DNA from: Labia minor
Taxonomy: Eukaryota; Arthropoda; Insecta; Dermaptera; Spongiphoridae
NCBI GenBank assembly: GCA_963082975.1
Contig: OY720348.1
Location: forward strand, 14,380,078 to 14,444,077
Direction of reading: 5' to 3'
Length of the DNA: 64,000 bases
The notes beneath the pieces were generated by a model that was given only the letters and a program-made list of their open reading frames with translations, had not been told where the DNA came from and made no database searches. Below are positions 11,163 to 22,505 of the stretch, piece after piece (the first letter of the stretch is position 1; every line of letters begins with the position of its first letter). A program made the translations under genes and the position numbers.

Positions 11163-11465
11163 TCTTGATTTTTACTTTTAAAGTTTATGTTTATGTATTA
11201 TAGATATACACCTATATATCTTTCTTATTTTAAATTTTATAAATAATAAATGCTCTTAAGAAGTAGAGAATTGTTTTTAATTAAATTCCCTACATATCTA
11301 AAAAAATAAAGACTAGAACTAATATAATAATATAATATAAGAAGAAATTTAATTTAAAATGAATAAATAAATTAGAATAAACAATAATTTATATACTATT
11401 ATAATTGATCGACATTTAATATTTTGCTATTATTCAAAAGTAAATTTATTATTTTTGAAATTATT
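11163..11465. other. AT-rich stretch, no feature seen
   Basis: No open frame, module or matched repeat could be identified here apart from short B-like phrases. Confidence 0.35.
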
Positions 11466-11700
11466 TTTTTTTTCAATAACAAAAGAGGATAATTATCGAA
11501 TTACAATTATAATATATATTATCTTTTTTCTATACAAGCTGAAATGAGACCTTTCACAGAGTCACTTTGACAAGTAATCTCAAGGAAGCAACATCTCCAA
11601 TCAAAAACCCATGGATAACTTCATCCAAATTTTACACTCTCCATTGAATTTTAATTATATATAAATAAATAAATAAAAAAAAATTGATGAATATTTTTTG
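11466..11700 (+). repeat. Degenerate B module
   Basis: 'tttcaataacaaaagaggata', then 'ctatacaagctgaaatgag' where other copies have ctatttaag, then 'ctttcacagagtcactttgac' and 'agcaacatctccaatcaaaaac'. The TATA-like octamer is mutated in this copy, while the downstream block is kept. Confidence 0.6.
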
Positions 11701-11933
11701 AAAAATTCGATCGGTATAGATTAGAGACACCGGAAACCTCTCGGAATTTGATGAAACTTTGTTAGTTTAATTTCTATGAATATAATTTAAAATTTATATT
11801 TTTCAAATAATGTGATAAAAAAAATACTTATTAAAATGTAAGAAAAACCAAATATATGAATAAAACAAAAAGAAATATTAATATGTATATATGTAGAAAA
11901 AAAAACGAATTGTATCTGTTGTCAGAATAAAGG

Positions 11934-11939
11934 CTTTAT
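11934..11939 (-). terminator. Candidate polyadenylation signal for SUMO
   Basis: AATAAA on the minus strand, about 230 nt after the SUMO stop codon and beyond the AT microsatellite. Such a hexamer is expected by chance in sequence this AT-rich, so the assignment is weak. Confidence 0.25.
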
Positions 11940-11970
11940 TATTTTTATTAATATATAAATAATTGAAAAA

Positions 11971-11978
<8 letters not shown>

Positions 11979-12013
<35 letters not shown>

Positions 12014-12025
12014 TAAAATATAGAA

Positions 12026-12069
<44 letters not shown>

Positions 12070-12081
12070 TAAAATATAGAA

Positions 12082-12113
<32 letters not shown>
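11979..12113. repeat. Compound (AT)n microsatellite
   Basis: Three runs of AT dinucleotides are separated by two copies of a 20-bp spacer ('agataaaatatagaaatata'), so the tract itself is a small higher-order repeat. It lies downstream of the SUMO stop codon. Confidence 0.9.
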
Positions 12114-12168
12114 AACAAGCCTATAGAACAAAAAAATATTGTATAATCAATATATATATTTATGTGAG

Positions 12169-12698
12169 TTAATAGCCCCCAATTTGTTCTTCAAATACTT
12201 CTATAAAATCTCCATCTTCCATTTGCAAATCTTGGGGGGTGTCACAGTCGTTTAACCGGACACCATCAAACAAAAACCTTAGTGATGTGACTGGAATCCC
12301 CTATAAAATTTTTCATATGAAAATTATATTATAATAACAAAATAAAAATAAATATATACTCACACGTTGATGACTATAGATTCGTTTCAATTTCCTCATT
12401 GGGGTGGTCTTCTTTATTAGGTAGGTCCTTTCAAAGATGTCCTGTAAAAATTTGTATCATTAGTCTCCAATTAAAGATCAATTAATAAACCTTAATAAAA
12501 TAATAAATCACTCACATCGCCCACTGTTATTGAAATATAGTTAGAATCTCGCGATGGCGGCTTCAGGATTGATTTGAGTCCCTTTAAAATTAAAAAAAAC
12601 ACATACAAATAAAATAATGAATAAATTCATTAATTCGATAACTAATGTCACTCTGATAATTTATTTTTAGTATAAAATATTACCTGATTTGTGCTCAT
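12169..12698 (-). CDS. SUMO: SUMO (small ubiquitin-like modifier), four exons, complete
   Basis: Minus strand; coding exons 12698-12684, 12581-12516, 12441-12364 and 12300-12169 (stop included). Introns of 102, 74 and 63 bp all have GT-AG ends and lie in phase 0. The product is 96 residues. Seen: exon 1 MSTNQ; exon 2 with DSNYISITVGD; exon 3 with TYLIKKTTPMRKLKR; exon 4 with SLRFLFDGVRLND, then MEDGDFIEVFEEQIGGY. Family knowledge: SUMO is a beta-grasp protein matured by cleavage after Gly-Gly and joined to lysines through the E1/Ubc9 pathway, mainly in the nucleus. Here Gly94-Gly95 is followed by one residue, Tyr96. Odd points: QIGG where most family members have QTGG, a very short N-terminus, and many substitutions, so this is probably a divergent paralogue. 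An in-frame TAA just upstream supports the start. No stop or frameshift interrupts the exons. Confidence 0.95.
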
Positions 12699-12859
12699 AA
12701 TTTGATTTTAGTTGTTCGATGGAACAAAATGGCGTAACCTCTCTTCAAGTAAAAGAAAAAGTATAGGCTATTAGCTATAGAAAGGTTAGAGTTAGAATAA
12801 ATAATCAAGACGAACGCAATGCATGTATTTACAAAATGGAGGGGTTTCTGTGTAATCCT

Positions 12860-12864
12860 ATTGG
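12860..12864 (-). promoter_or_regulatory. CCAAT box upstream of SUMO (tentative)
   Basis: On the minus strand the text reads AACCAATAGG about 160 bp before the SUMO start codon, a usual distance for a CCAAT element. No clear TATA box stands between it and the ATG. Single short motifs occur by chance, so this is only a candidate. Confidence 0.25.
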
Positions 12865-13039
12865 TTAAATTCTCTACTAAAGGTTGAATTACAATTTAAA
12901 AATATTAATGTCTGAAAACTTTGTTATATTAAATATATTTTTTTTTTATTACAAAATGTTTTCAAAGAATTATCATATTTAAATAAAATAAAAACAAATA
13001 AATATATGTATTTTATAAGAAAATTAATTTATTTCTTTT
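12865..13039. other. Upstream intergenic DNA of SUMO
   Basis: AT-rich spacer between the SUMO 5' region and the next B module. No further feature is seen. Confidence 0.4.
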
Positions 13040-13330
13040 GAAAGTATTTTATTTTTTTCATTAAGAAAAGATGACAATTAACGAATTAGAATTGTAATAT
13101 TAATATAAAAATATTATCTTTTTTCTATTTAAGCTGAAGTGAGATCTTTCACTCATTTTGACAAGAACTCTCATGGAAGCCACATCTCCAATCGAATACT
13201 CATGGATAACAATTTTAGTCTCCAGAACGAATGTATTTTTATTTTTAATATTTCTGTTACATCATATGTATACATGCCTATTGAAATACATAGAATTACA
13301 TATGTAAGAAAAACTTTAATTTGAAACTTT
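13040..13330 (+). repeat. B module and following B sequence
   Basis: 'aattagaattgtaatattaa', 'ctatttaagctgaagtgag' at 13,125, 'ctttcactcattttgacaag', 'cacatctccaatcgaatactc' and then 'acatcatatgtatacatgcc'. It is a close relative of 59,560-59,790. The 61-codon frame across it is not conserved between copies (Ala/Cys-type substitutions and frame changes). Confidence 0.65.
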
Positions 13331-13779
13331 GAAATATATTTTTGAATATATTAAATGTCTAATCTTATTAGAAAATATATAATAAATTAAAGAATAATTA
13401 TGAAAATAAAATAAAATAATAAATAAATAAATTTGAAAAAAATTAAGGGAAAAAACTTCGTAAAATATAATTTTTTAATAGAAGATTCAAAAATATACGA
13501 TATCAAATATTACTTTCAGTTTATATTCAATTCAAAAGTATTTAAAGTACAAAAATACATAATCATATAAAATCTAAATTATTTTTCTACATATCCAATG
13601 ATTAGAGATTTTATAAACGCAATGTAATTGATAATAAATAAAGAATTGAAATATTATTATAATATAACAAGAAATTTGATTTGAAACGAATAAAGAATTA
13701 AAATAGACAATAATACAAGATCTTTCAAGTATAACTGATTGACATTTAATATTCCTATTAATAAAATAATAAATTTTTT
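13331..13779. other. AT-rich B-like spacer
   Basis: It resembles the spacer between B arm and B module elsewhere (short phrases such as 'tattagatttaaatcattt'-type text), but it is too diverged to bound. No gene. Confidence 0.3.
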
Positions 13780-14149
13780 GTTTATTTTCATAATAGAGGA
13801 TAATTATCAGATTACAATTGTAATATTAATATATTAACTTTTTACTATATTTGATGATGTCGGTCCTTTCACAGAGTCATTTTTATATGAAATGCCAAGG
13901 GAGCAACATCTCCAATCAAAAACCTATCAATGAAATAGTAATAAAAATTATAACTTTAATTGAGAGAAAATACTTATGAAAATGTAACTCTCTCTTTATT
14001 ATTATTTAATTTAAATATTTAAATAATTTGAATCGACTTTCAAGAGAAATAAAATAAATTGTAGGGATAATTTTAGAAAAACTTTAAAATTTTGTTTAAA
14101 AAATGTCTAAATATTTCATCCAATTTCAAATAAATTTTACTTCTAATCA
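13780..14149 (+). repeat. Degenerate B module and downstream segment
   Basis: 'aatagaggataattatcag' and 'ctatatttgatgatgtcgg' stand where ctatttaagctgaagtgag is expected, followed by 'cctttcacagagtca' and 'agcaacatctccaatcaaaaac'. The following 'aataaaaattataactttaattgagag' block is shared with 8,160-8,300. Confidence 0.55.
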
Positions 14150-14745
14150 CTAAATAATATTTATATCCTATTTCACTATTTCAATTTTATTTATTTATAC
14201 GATATATATTATTATTAATTATTCTTTCCTTCTGATTCTCTGTTGTCTCAGCATCTTTATGTATCTTTTCTTAATTGCATATCACTTATTAAAATATTAT
14301 TTAATTTCTATTTTTTATCATCTATAATTTTTATCTCTTTCTCTCTCTCACTCTCTAACTCCAAATTTTAATTTTTAGATTATCCTTGTTTTATTTATAT
14401 TTATAAGTTCATATATCATACATCGATATTTTTAAATCAAATTTTGTTTTTTATTTAAACAGGGTTGTGTAGAAAAAAAAACAATTGAAATCTCCCATGA
14501 ACCTTGTATTAAAAACTCAATCATCCTTCATTTTCTTATCAGCTTCTCACTTCTTCTTTTTAGTTATCTAATAATTAATAATAAAAATGAAAATCTCATC
14601 TCTCATTTTTATTATTATATTTATATTAATAAGACACATTTTAGTTTTATTTCTATCTATCTATCTATCTGTCTATAACTTTTATTTTTTCTATCTATTC
14701 TATATGCTATTTTTATGTTTCTAGCATAATTTATTTAGAATTTAA
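14150..14745 (+). repeat. T segment with ATG leader
   Basis: T landmarks ('cttctgattctctgttgtctcag', 'atgtatcttttcttaattg'), an acceptor-like 'cttcttctttttag', and ATG at 14,587 followed by AAAATCTCATCTCTC. A (TCTA)n tract follows. The frame after the ATG is hydrophobic and not preserved in other diverged copies. Confidence 0.6.
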
Positions 14746-14799
14746 CCAATGATGATTGGATATTGAAAAGGAGAGGAAAATAGGAATAAAAAATTCAAT

Positions 14800-15060
14800 T
14801 GATATATATATATGATGAATAGAAATTTAAAAGGAAAGGATAGGAAATTTTACTTCAAATAAAAACATCATAAATATTTACATTTGTATTTTTTTATTTG
14901 TAGTTTTTCAAAAATAATAACAAGTTACAAATTATAATTATATATAAATAATTAAAATATAAATACAATAACAAATACAATAAATACATAAAAATAAATT
15001 GATGGATATTTCTTGAAAGATCTCATCTTGCCTTCTTTTTCTTCTTTCTCATTGATGTAT
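14800..15060 (+). repeat. B arm truncated by the hairpin element
   Basis: 'gatgaatagaaatttaaaag' through 'cttctttctcattgatgtat', where B elsewhere continues 'ggagttatctttctg'. Here it is cut at about 15,060 and joined to the hairpin sequence 'ggatggtcatcatgaaac'. Confidence 0.65.
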
Positions 15061-15157
15061 ATTGGATGGTCATCATGAAACATCTTTAATATATATCTAG
15101 TTGTATATATATAAGAATCATCTAATAGATAAGAGATGTTTCATGATGACCATCCAC
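15061..15157. repeat. Hairpin core, single copy
   Basis: The ends 'ggatggtcatcatgaaacatc' and 'gatgtttcatgatgaccatcc' are reverse complements and enclose a ~58-bp AT-rich core. The same core is present six times at 61,207-61,605. Confidence 0.8.
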
Positions 15158-15843
15158 CTCCCCAACCAACCAGCCCAATAGAGTTTCTTACTTATATAGC
15201 CAACAAGCCTACCTCTCCTCTGAAGGGGAGAGAGGGGTGGGGGTGGTAAGACACCATCCTAGGAGATATATGTTTTTTTAAAATGTATGGCAAAAAGATT
15301 TAAAGAATTTTTATTGTTTTTTGAAAAAAGATTTTTCTATACACATGAAAACATTCGTTGACTTTTTTATTTTATTTTTTTATTGCGCCTTGCATATAGG
15401 CAACCTATTACTCCTACTTGGAGTCGGACGTTTTTGTAAAATGTATGGCAAAACTTTTTAAAGAATTTTCATTCTATTTTCAAAAAAGATTTTTCTATAC
15501 ACTTAAAAACGTTAGTTCATTTAATTTTCAACAGCCTAGTAGTCAGACTTTATTGCAAAATGTATGACAAAAAGTTTTTAAAGAAATTTCATTGGTTTGT
15601 CATAAAACATTTTTCTATCACATGTAAACATTCGTTGAGTTGACCAGTCTAGAAGCCATGATTTTTTCATTGACTGAATAATCAAGAAACCTTTAACAAT
15701 CTTTTTCCCAGACAATATCTGATTTTTTTTATATAATTTTGATTTTTTATAATTTTTTTATAATTTTTTAGCCGCAAATACTTGCATCTTAAGTTGCGTT
15801 CCTTATAGAAAAATTTCTTGGTTATGTTACATTCTAACATTAC

Positions 15844-15876
<33 letters not shown>

Positions 15877-17772
15877 GAGAAGATAAATTGAATTTTTTTT
15901 TATTTTAAATTTTATGCATTTTTCAATTAATTACAATCATTTTTTGACACATGAATTGAAAAAATATGAATTGATACAAGAGACGTTTGGATATTTAAAG
16001 TAAGGCACCCAAAGTCAGAAAGAAAGTGGAGAAACAAGAAAAATCATAACAATACAGGAATAAAATAAAAATAAAAAACAGATTGGCCTAACAGGTGAAA
16101 TTGAACATTTTTCTATTAAATAAGAAATGAATTTCACAAATATTAATAATAATAATTTTAGTAAAAATTTAGAGATAGAAAGATTTTTTAGTATATAAGA
16201 TTGCGAAGTGATAGAAAAAAATGCTTAAAAGAAAGGAAATGATAACTAAATAGGAGATGTGAGGTTTCCATTATTATTATTCATTATTATATATCTAATA
16301 AATAAAAGCGACATGGTAATGGTGGTGATAAGAAAATGAAAGTTGAAGTTAATTTTATTTCGATTTATTTCCAATTAATAAGTTAAATAAAATAAGGGTT
16401 CATGTTACTAATCTTTTGATGTTTGCAGATACAACATGGAGAACGGAAAAATAAAATGGAATGAAGAAAAGATTAGAGAAAAGGGAAAAAGACACGTATA
16501 ATGAGAAAAAATTATTCGATATTTCATTGAATCCAATAATCAAAATATATGTAATTCTATGTGTTTCAATAGACCTGTATACATATGATGTAATAGAAAT
16601 ATTAAAAGTAAAATTACATTCAAGACTAGAATTGTTATCCATGAGTATTCGATTGGAGATGTTGCTTTCTTGAGAGTTCTTGTCAAAATGAGAGAAAGAT
16701 CTCACTTCAGCTTAAATAGAAAAAAGATAATATCTTTATATTAATATTACATTTCTAATCCGATAATTGTCCTCTTTTGTTATTGAAAATAATAAAATAA
16801 TATGAAAAGAAATCAATTTATTATTTTAATAATAGCAAATATTAAATGTCAATCAATTATACTTGTATATCAATTAATTTAATACTTATTCATTTGAAAT
16901 TAGATTTCTTTTTATATTATTTTATATTATTAAAATTCTTTATTTTTATATCTATTAGATTGTCATTTTTATTAAACATCTCTTAATTGAATAAATACAA
17001 CAACAATTTAAAAACTTATATATTATTTAAAGTATATTTGAATCGTTGCAAACTAAGAGGTTTGTTGACGATTTTTTGACGGTTTATCTATATAAAAACA
17101 TTAATTAATCTGTCTATTAAGTTTTTAGTTCCAGAAATAAGTGTATTAGAGCAATCAGTATAAATTTAAAATTTTTAATTATTTTAACTTTCAATTTAAA
17201 AGGAAAACATTTTTACAACATAATTTTTAAAAAAATACTATTTCAATTAACATAAATTGAAAAAAGAAGGATTTCTATAATCATCCCTAGAATTTATTTT
17301 ATTTTTTTCGTTAAAGTGGATTCAAATTATTTAAAGATTTAAATTAAATAATAATAAACAAAGAGATATGCTTTCCAAAATATTTTCTTTCAAAGTTTCA
17401 AATTAAAGTTATTCTTACATATTTATTTAGTTATATATTATATTACTGAGATTTTATATTATATTTTTTAATAATTTATATATTTAATATACTTAACGAA
17501 AATTGATCTAATTTTATTTTTTGATTTTTTCAGAAAGATAACTCCATACATCAATTAGAAAGAAGAAAAAGAAGGCAAGATGAGATCTTTCAAGAAATAT
17601 CCATCAATTTATTTATTGTATTTATTGTATTTGTTATTGTATTTATATTGTTATTATTTATATATGATTATAATATGTAATTTGTTTTAATTTTTGAAAA
17701 ACTACAAATAAAAAACAACAAATGTAAATAGTTATGATGTTTTTATTTGAAATTAAATATCCTATCCTTTCC
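15140..17772 (+). repeat. Left arm of a 2.63-kb near-perfect inverted repeat
   Basis: The reverse complement of this segment is 58,577-61,210. Paired positions add up to 76,349 at both ends and in the middle, so there is no net length difference. I spotted only a few substitutions (for example at the 'ccagccc/ccatccc' and 'agcgacatgg/agcgaaatgg' sites). The arm is composite: one half of hairpin element C (15,140-15,870) with three ~120-155-bp internal sub-repeats around 'aaaatgtatggcaaaa'; an AT spacer (15,870-16,400); and reversed B sequence (16,400-17,772) with 'cttaaatag' at 16,711. Because the identity runs across different repeat types, this is a segmental inverted duplication and not two independent insertions. 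Confidence 0.9.
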
Positions 17773-17843
17773 ATGTACCAAATTTCATCATTCTAGCTCA
17801 AACCGTTTTTGCGTAATCTTGCCTACATACACACACACACAGA

Positions 17844-17881
<38 letters not shown>

Positions 17882-17992
17882 TTTTTCTCAACCTTAGTGA
17901 AAATGATTCAGGAACCTTCAAAAAGTATAAAAACATCAAAATCTCAACATCGAAAATTTTCGTGATCGCAATACTATCTCTGGCGAGATAGT
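17773..17992 (-). mobile_element. 5'-truncated element D (MITE-like)
   Basis: It reads from 'atgtaccaaatttcatcat' through a CA-repeat tract (17,826-17,880) to the terminal 'gcgagatagt' at 17,983-17,992. The complete reverse-oriented copy is at 62,171-62,770. About 380 bp of the other end are missing. It sits exactly between the left inverted arm and the first array unit. Confidence 0.8.
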
Positions 17993-20900
17993 AATAATAG
18001 CTAGAAAACCTACATGTAGTGTCATCTATTGAGAATAATTAACACTAAATTATTAGAGAACAAATAATTTAAAAAAAAATTTAATCAATTTCTATAAATA
18101 TAATCATAAAATATATAATGATAATATAATCCAAAAATCTTGTTAATTAATAGAAATTAATTAATAATTAATTATATATGAAATATTTAAGCCGGCTACA
18201 TGAATAAGTTACATTTTCATTTATTAAAAATATAATTTTAATTAATTATTTTCCCTCTCTTTAAACATATCCATTGGATTGGTAATTGTATATTATGTAG
18301 ATATCTTAAATTTGCTTGAAATTGGATGAAAAATATGGATATTTTAATGATAAATATGAAAAACGGGTGGAAAGTGGGTGGTGAGTGCGCGCGTGCAGCC
18401 CTCGTATCAATTGCCTATCTCTAAGGGGCATAGTAAAAATTCACTTTTTTTAAAAAAATATTGATGAAATTTTATGACAATCAACCCCTATTTTTTATGA
18501 TCGGATATTGTTTTAATTGATATTTCTGGTAGGGGGTGTATGTATAGGGGGAATAAAAATTTCATCCGTTTTGCTCTAACTCACCCCTAAATACGTTTTT
18601 TCTTAGAAAAACACCCTTTTTTCAATTTATTAAAATTTCTCTTAGATATGATTTAATTAATTTCATTATCTATAGTTCAACCTTATCTAGGCACTTATAT
18701 TGAACAATGGTTTTTTCATTTTTTTAAAATTCCAATTCCTTCAGGGTAAATTTCAACCCTTAATTTTTAACTTTCAATTGAAAAAATAAAACCTTCCCAA
18801 TAAAATTTTTTAATTTTTTTTTTTTTTAAATTATTTAAAAAAATCTATATTTTTATATTAAATTATTTCTAAATTTCAAAAAACATTAATTAAAGAAATA
18901 TTCATTTTTTACTTAGTCCCTTGGAGATCGGAAATTAAGCTTACGTATGCATTCACGGGGGCAATTATTTTGAAATATTAATAGTATTAATATTATTATT
19001 ATCATTAATTTTTGTAATACTTACAACTAATATTAAAAAAAAATAATAATAAAACTTACTATTAATAAAACGAAATCAATTATTATTATATAGTAATATT
19101 CCAATATAATAATTAATTATAATTATATTTTCATTTTTTCTTTAACAAAAGAAGTAATTACCCGATTAGATTTTTAATATGAATAGTTTGGTTTTTCTAT
19201 TTAAGCTGGGGTGAGGCCTTCACAGAGTCACTTCTACAAGAGTTGCCAAGTATGAAACATCTCCTATATAATATTTTCAAATGATAGTCTCAATTGAATC
19301 AAAGATTTACAGAAATAAATAATAATAACAATTATAAATTTTATTAAAAGTAATAATTATGAAAATTTAACTCTTTATTTATTATTGTTTAATTTAAATA
19401 TTGAAATAATTGAAATTCACATGAAATTGAATATATAACAAATTGTTAAGATAAGATTTTAGAAAAGCTATTTTTTTCATTTGTATATTAATTGAAATAT
19501 AATTTGTTTAAAAATATGTAGTATAAATGTTTGATCTCTCTTTCATATTTCTATATTAAGATAAAGAGATAGACATCGTTGAGACGTCGTTATTAGTAAT
19601 AAAATATTTTTGAATATAAAAATATACATTTTTTTAAATAATTTAAAAAAAATAAAACTAAAAAATTTTATTGGGAATGTTTTATTTTTCTCAATAGAAT
19701 GTTAAAAATTAAGGGTTGGAATTTACCATGAAGGTATTGGAATTTTTAAAAAAAATGAGAAAATCCAATGTTTAATGATTAGGACCTAGATAAGAGTAAA
19801 CTATAGATAGTGAAAGTAATTAAATCATTTTTAAAAGAAATTTTAATAATTTGAAGAAAAGGGTTGTTTTATATAAAGGTTCATTAATTAATGTTTTTTG
19901 AAATTTAGAAATAATTTAATATAAAAATATAGATTTTTTTAAATAATTTAAAAAAAAAAAAAATTAAAAAATTTTATTGGGAAGGTTTTATTTTTTCAAT
20001 TGAAAGTTAAAAATTAAGGGTTGAAATTTACCCTGAAGGAATTGGAATTTTAAAAAAATGAAAAAACCATTGTTCAATATAAGTGCCTAGATAAGGTTGA
20101 ACTATAGATAATGAAATTAATTAAATCATATCTAAGAGAAATTTTAATAATTTGAAGAAAGGGTTGTTTTATATAAAGGTTCATTAATTAAAGTTTTTTG
20201 AAATTTAAAAATAATTTAATATAAAAATATAGATTTTTTTAAATAATTTAAAAAAAAAAAAAATTAAAAAATTTTATTGGGAAGGTTTTATTTTTTCAAT
20301 TGAAAGTTAAAAATTAAGGGTTGAAATTTACCCTGAAGGAATTGGAATTTTAAAAAAATGAATAAACCATTGTTCAATATAAGTGCCTAGATAAGGTTGA
20401 ACTATAGATAATGAAATTAATTAAATCATATCTAAGAGAAATTTTAATAAATTGAAAAAAGGGTGTTTTTCTAAGAAAAAACGTATTTAGGGGTGAGTTA
20501 GAGCAAAACGGATGAAATTTTTATTCCCCCTATACACACACCCCCTACCAGAAATATCAATTAAAACAATATCCGATCATAAAAAATAGGGGTTGATTGT
20601 CATAAAATTTCATCAATATTTTTTTAAAAAAAGTGAATTTTTACTATGCCCCTTAGAGATAGGCAATTGGCATTATGGCTGCACGCGACCACGAAACACT
20701 CACTTTCCCACCCGCTTTTCATATATATCACTATAATTTCTATATTTCTTATATAATACATGTAAATATAGGATTGTATGGAAAAGACTAATTGAAATCT
20801 CCCAACAACGTTTGTATTAATAATACAATCATCCTACATTTATTTATACGCATCTCGTTTCTATTTTTTAGATATATATTACAATAATAATTAATAATAA

Positions 20901-21432
20901 AAATGAAAATCTCATCTCTCATTTTTATTATTATAATTAAATTAATAAAACATATTCTATTTTTATTCTTATCTATCTATCTGTCTATCATTTATATATT
21001 CTATCTATTCTTATTTTATTTTTATTTTCCTAGCATGATGTGTTTAGAATTCGATAGAATTTTAACCAATGATGAGTGGAAATAGGAAAAGAAGTGGGAA
21101 ATAGGAATAAGAAATTAAATTAAAAAGTTTATGAATATTTTTGATTTTCTTTTTATTATAAATAACACTGGTCAACAGTGGTTTTGGTGCCAAAGATTTT
21201 TGAGGTGATTTTATATGAATTTGATGCCCTGAATTCAAATATGCCATTAGTTTTTGCCTATCAGCTCGAATTTTTAAAATATGAAAATTTTAGTAAATTA
21301 TACATTACACTGTTTTAAAAGAAAAACCATGGTTTAAACAAACAAATTAAACAAGGAAATTTTATTATATTACATAGATATTACTTATTAATTCAAAAGA
21401 AAAAAGAAAAAGTCATCATTTAAACCAATTAC

Positions 21433-22203
21433 TCACTGAATATTTCGGAAACTTCTTTTGCGTGACATTCTTGAATGTATTTTGGAACAATCCCGTTTTA
21501 AAATCCAGCAATAATCTGCCATCATGTGAGTATCCCATCTTCCTTGATAGCGATCCTCCATACATTTTATATCTTGGTGAAATCTTTCACCATGCTCCTC
21601 ACTAATGTCTCCTAAATTTTCAAGAAAACGGTCTAAGTGGCTATGTAAATAGTGCACCTTAATGCTCATGTTACACCCAAGGGATCTGAAATTATTCAGC
21701 ATCTGACTAATTCAATAAAATTTTGGACAATTGAAACAAATGAATCCAGGCTTTTTGTTCAATCTCATTCATTGAATTTATGAAGTCAGGGTCTTTAATC
21801 AGCTGTCTTATTTGTGGGCCATCAAATATTCTTGCTTTAATTTTTTCCATACTCAGCTGAGGCATTTTTTCCCTTATATATGCAAAGCATGATCCATTCT
21901 TATCAAGAGCCTTTACAAACTGCTTCATTAGACCCAGCTTGATATGCAGTGGTGAAATTGATGATTTTCTTTTGTGGAACTAAAGGATCTCGTTGATGTT
22001 ATTCTTTTCCCCAACATCCATGTTTTCTCTCCTAGGCCAATCTTTTCTAACCCAGTGTTGCGTTTTGTCTCTGCTATCCCATAGGCACATGATCAAGGAT
22101 ATTTGGTGTGGCCACTTTGCTGTCTAAGAAGAAAGTTTACCATTTTTAAGTCTACACAAATAACCCATTGGTGTGTTCATGATACTTTATTTTTCCCAAA
22201 ACC
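21433..22203 (-). pseudogene. Broken copy of a multicopy arthropod protein family, copy 1
   Basis: Minus strand, pieced from several frames. Near 22,190: KIKYHEHTNGLF followed by stops. Then QQSGHTKYP, and in another frame MCLWDSRDKTQHW running into VRKDWPRRENMDVGE. A shift follows, then PLHIKLGLMKQFVKALDKNG (open from the Met at 21,928), KARIFDGPQIRQLI and DPDFINSMNEIEQKAW, a stop at 21,707 and a frame change, then NFRSLGCNMSIKVHYLHSHL (Met at 21,702), SEEHGERFHQDIKCMEDRYQ, MADYCW and SRKRSF. These blocks in this order characterise a large, poorly described arthropod family seen in hemipterans, spiders and others (recalled, not searched). The N-terminal half and at least three frame disruptions make it non-functional. 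Being the only gene inside the transposon, it may be the transposase. Confidence 0.75.
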
Positions 22204-22505
22204 AAAGCTATGGAACTAACTGGATAGCACTAATAAGTAGGATTAAATCCCACTTATTAACAGTTTGTCAACCAATCAGTTATATATCTCATATTGTTAG
22301 TCTTCTTTTTATAATAAATGAATAAAAATAATAATTATTTTTTAAAATAATAATTAGTTATTTCATAAATATTATTATTTTAAATTCAATTGATTACAAA
22401 AGAAGACTGGCAATAGGGCAAATATAAAAATCTATCCCTGTATAAATTTTACAACACTCATACTTGAAAGTATTAAATAGAATAAGCGGGAGTGTCCTCC
22501 CCTAG

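Noticed and set aside
16425..16490. Exon starting after 'gatgtttgcag' with MENGKIKWNEEK in the left arm
   Set aside because: The acceptor-like site is good, but the frame ends after 18 codons in A/G-rich DNA and no upstream exon could be found. The right arm simply repeats it.
16400..16705. 101-codon minus-strand frame identical to 59,644-59,949 as a conserved gene
   Set aside because: Both copies lie in the inverted arms. Other B modules, for example at 13,139, break or change the frame, and it overlaps the TATTTAAG module.
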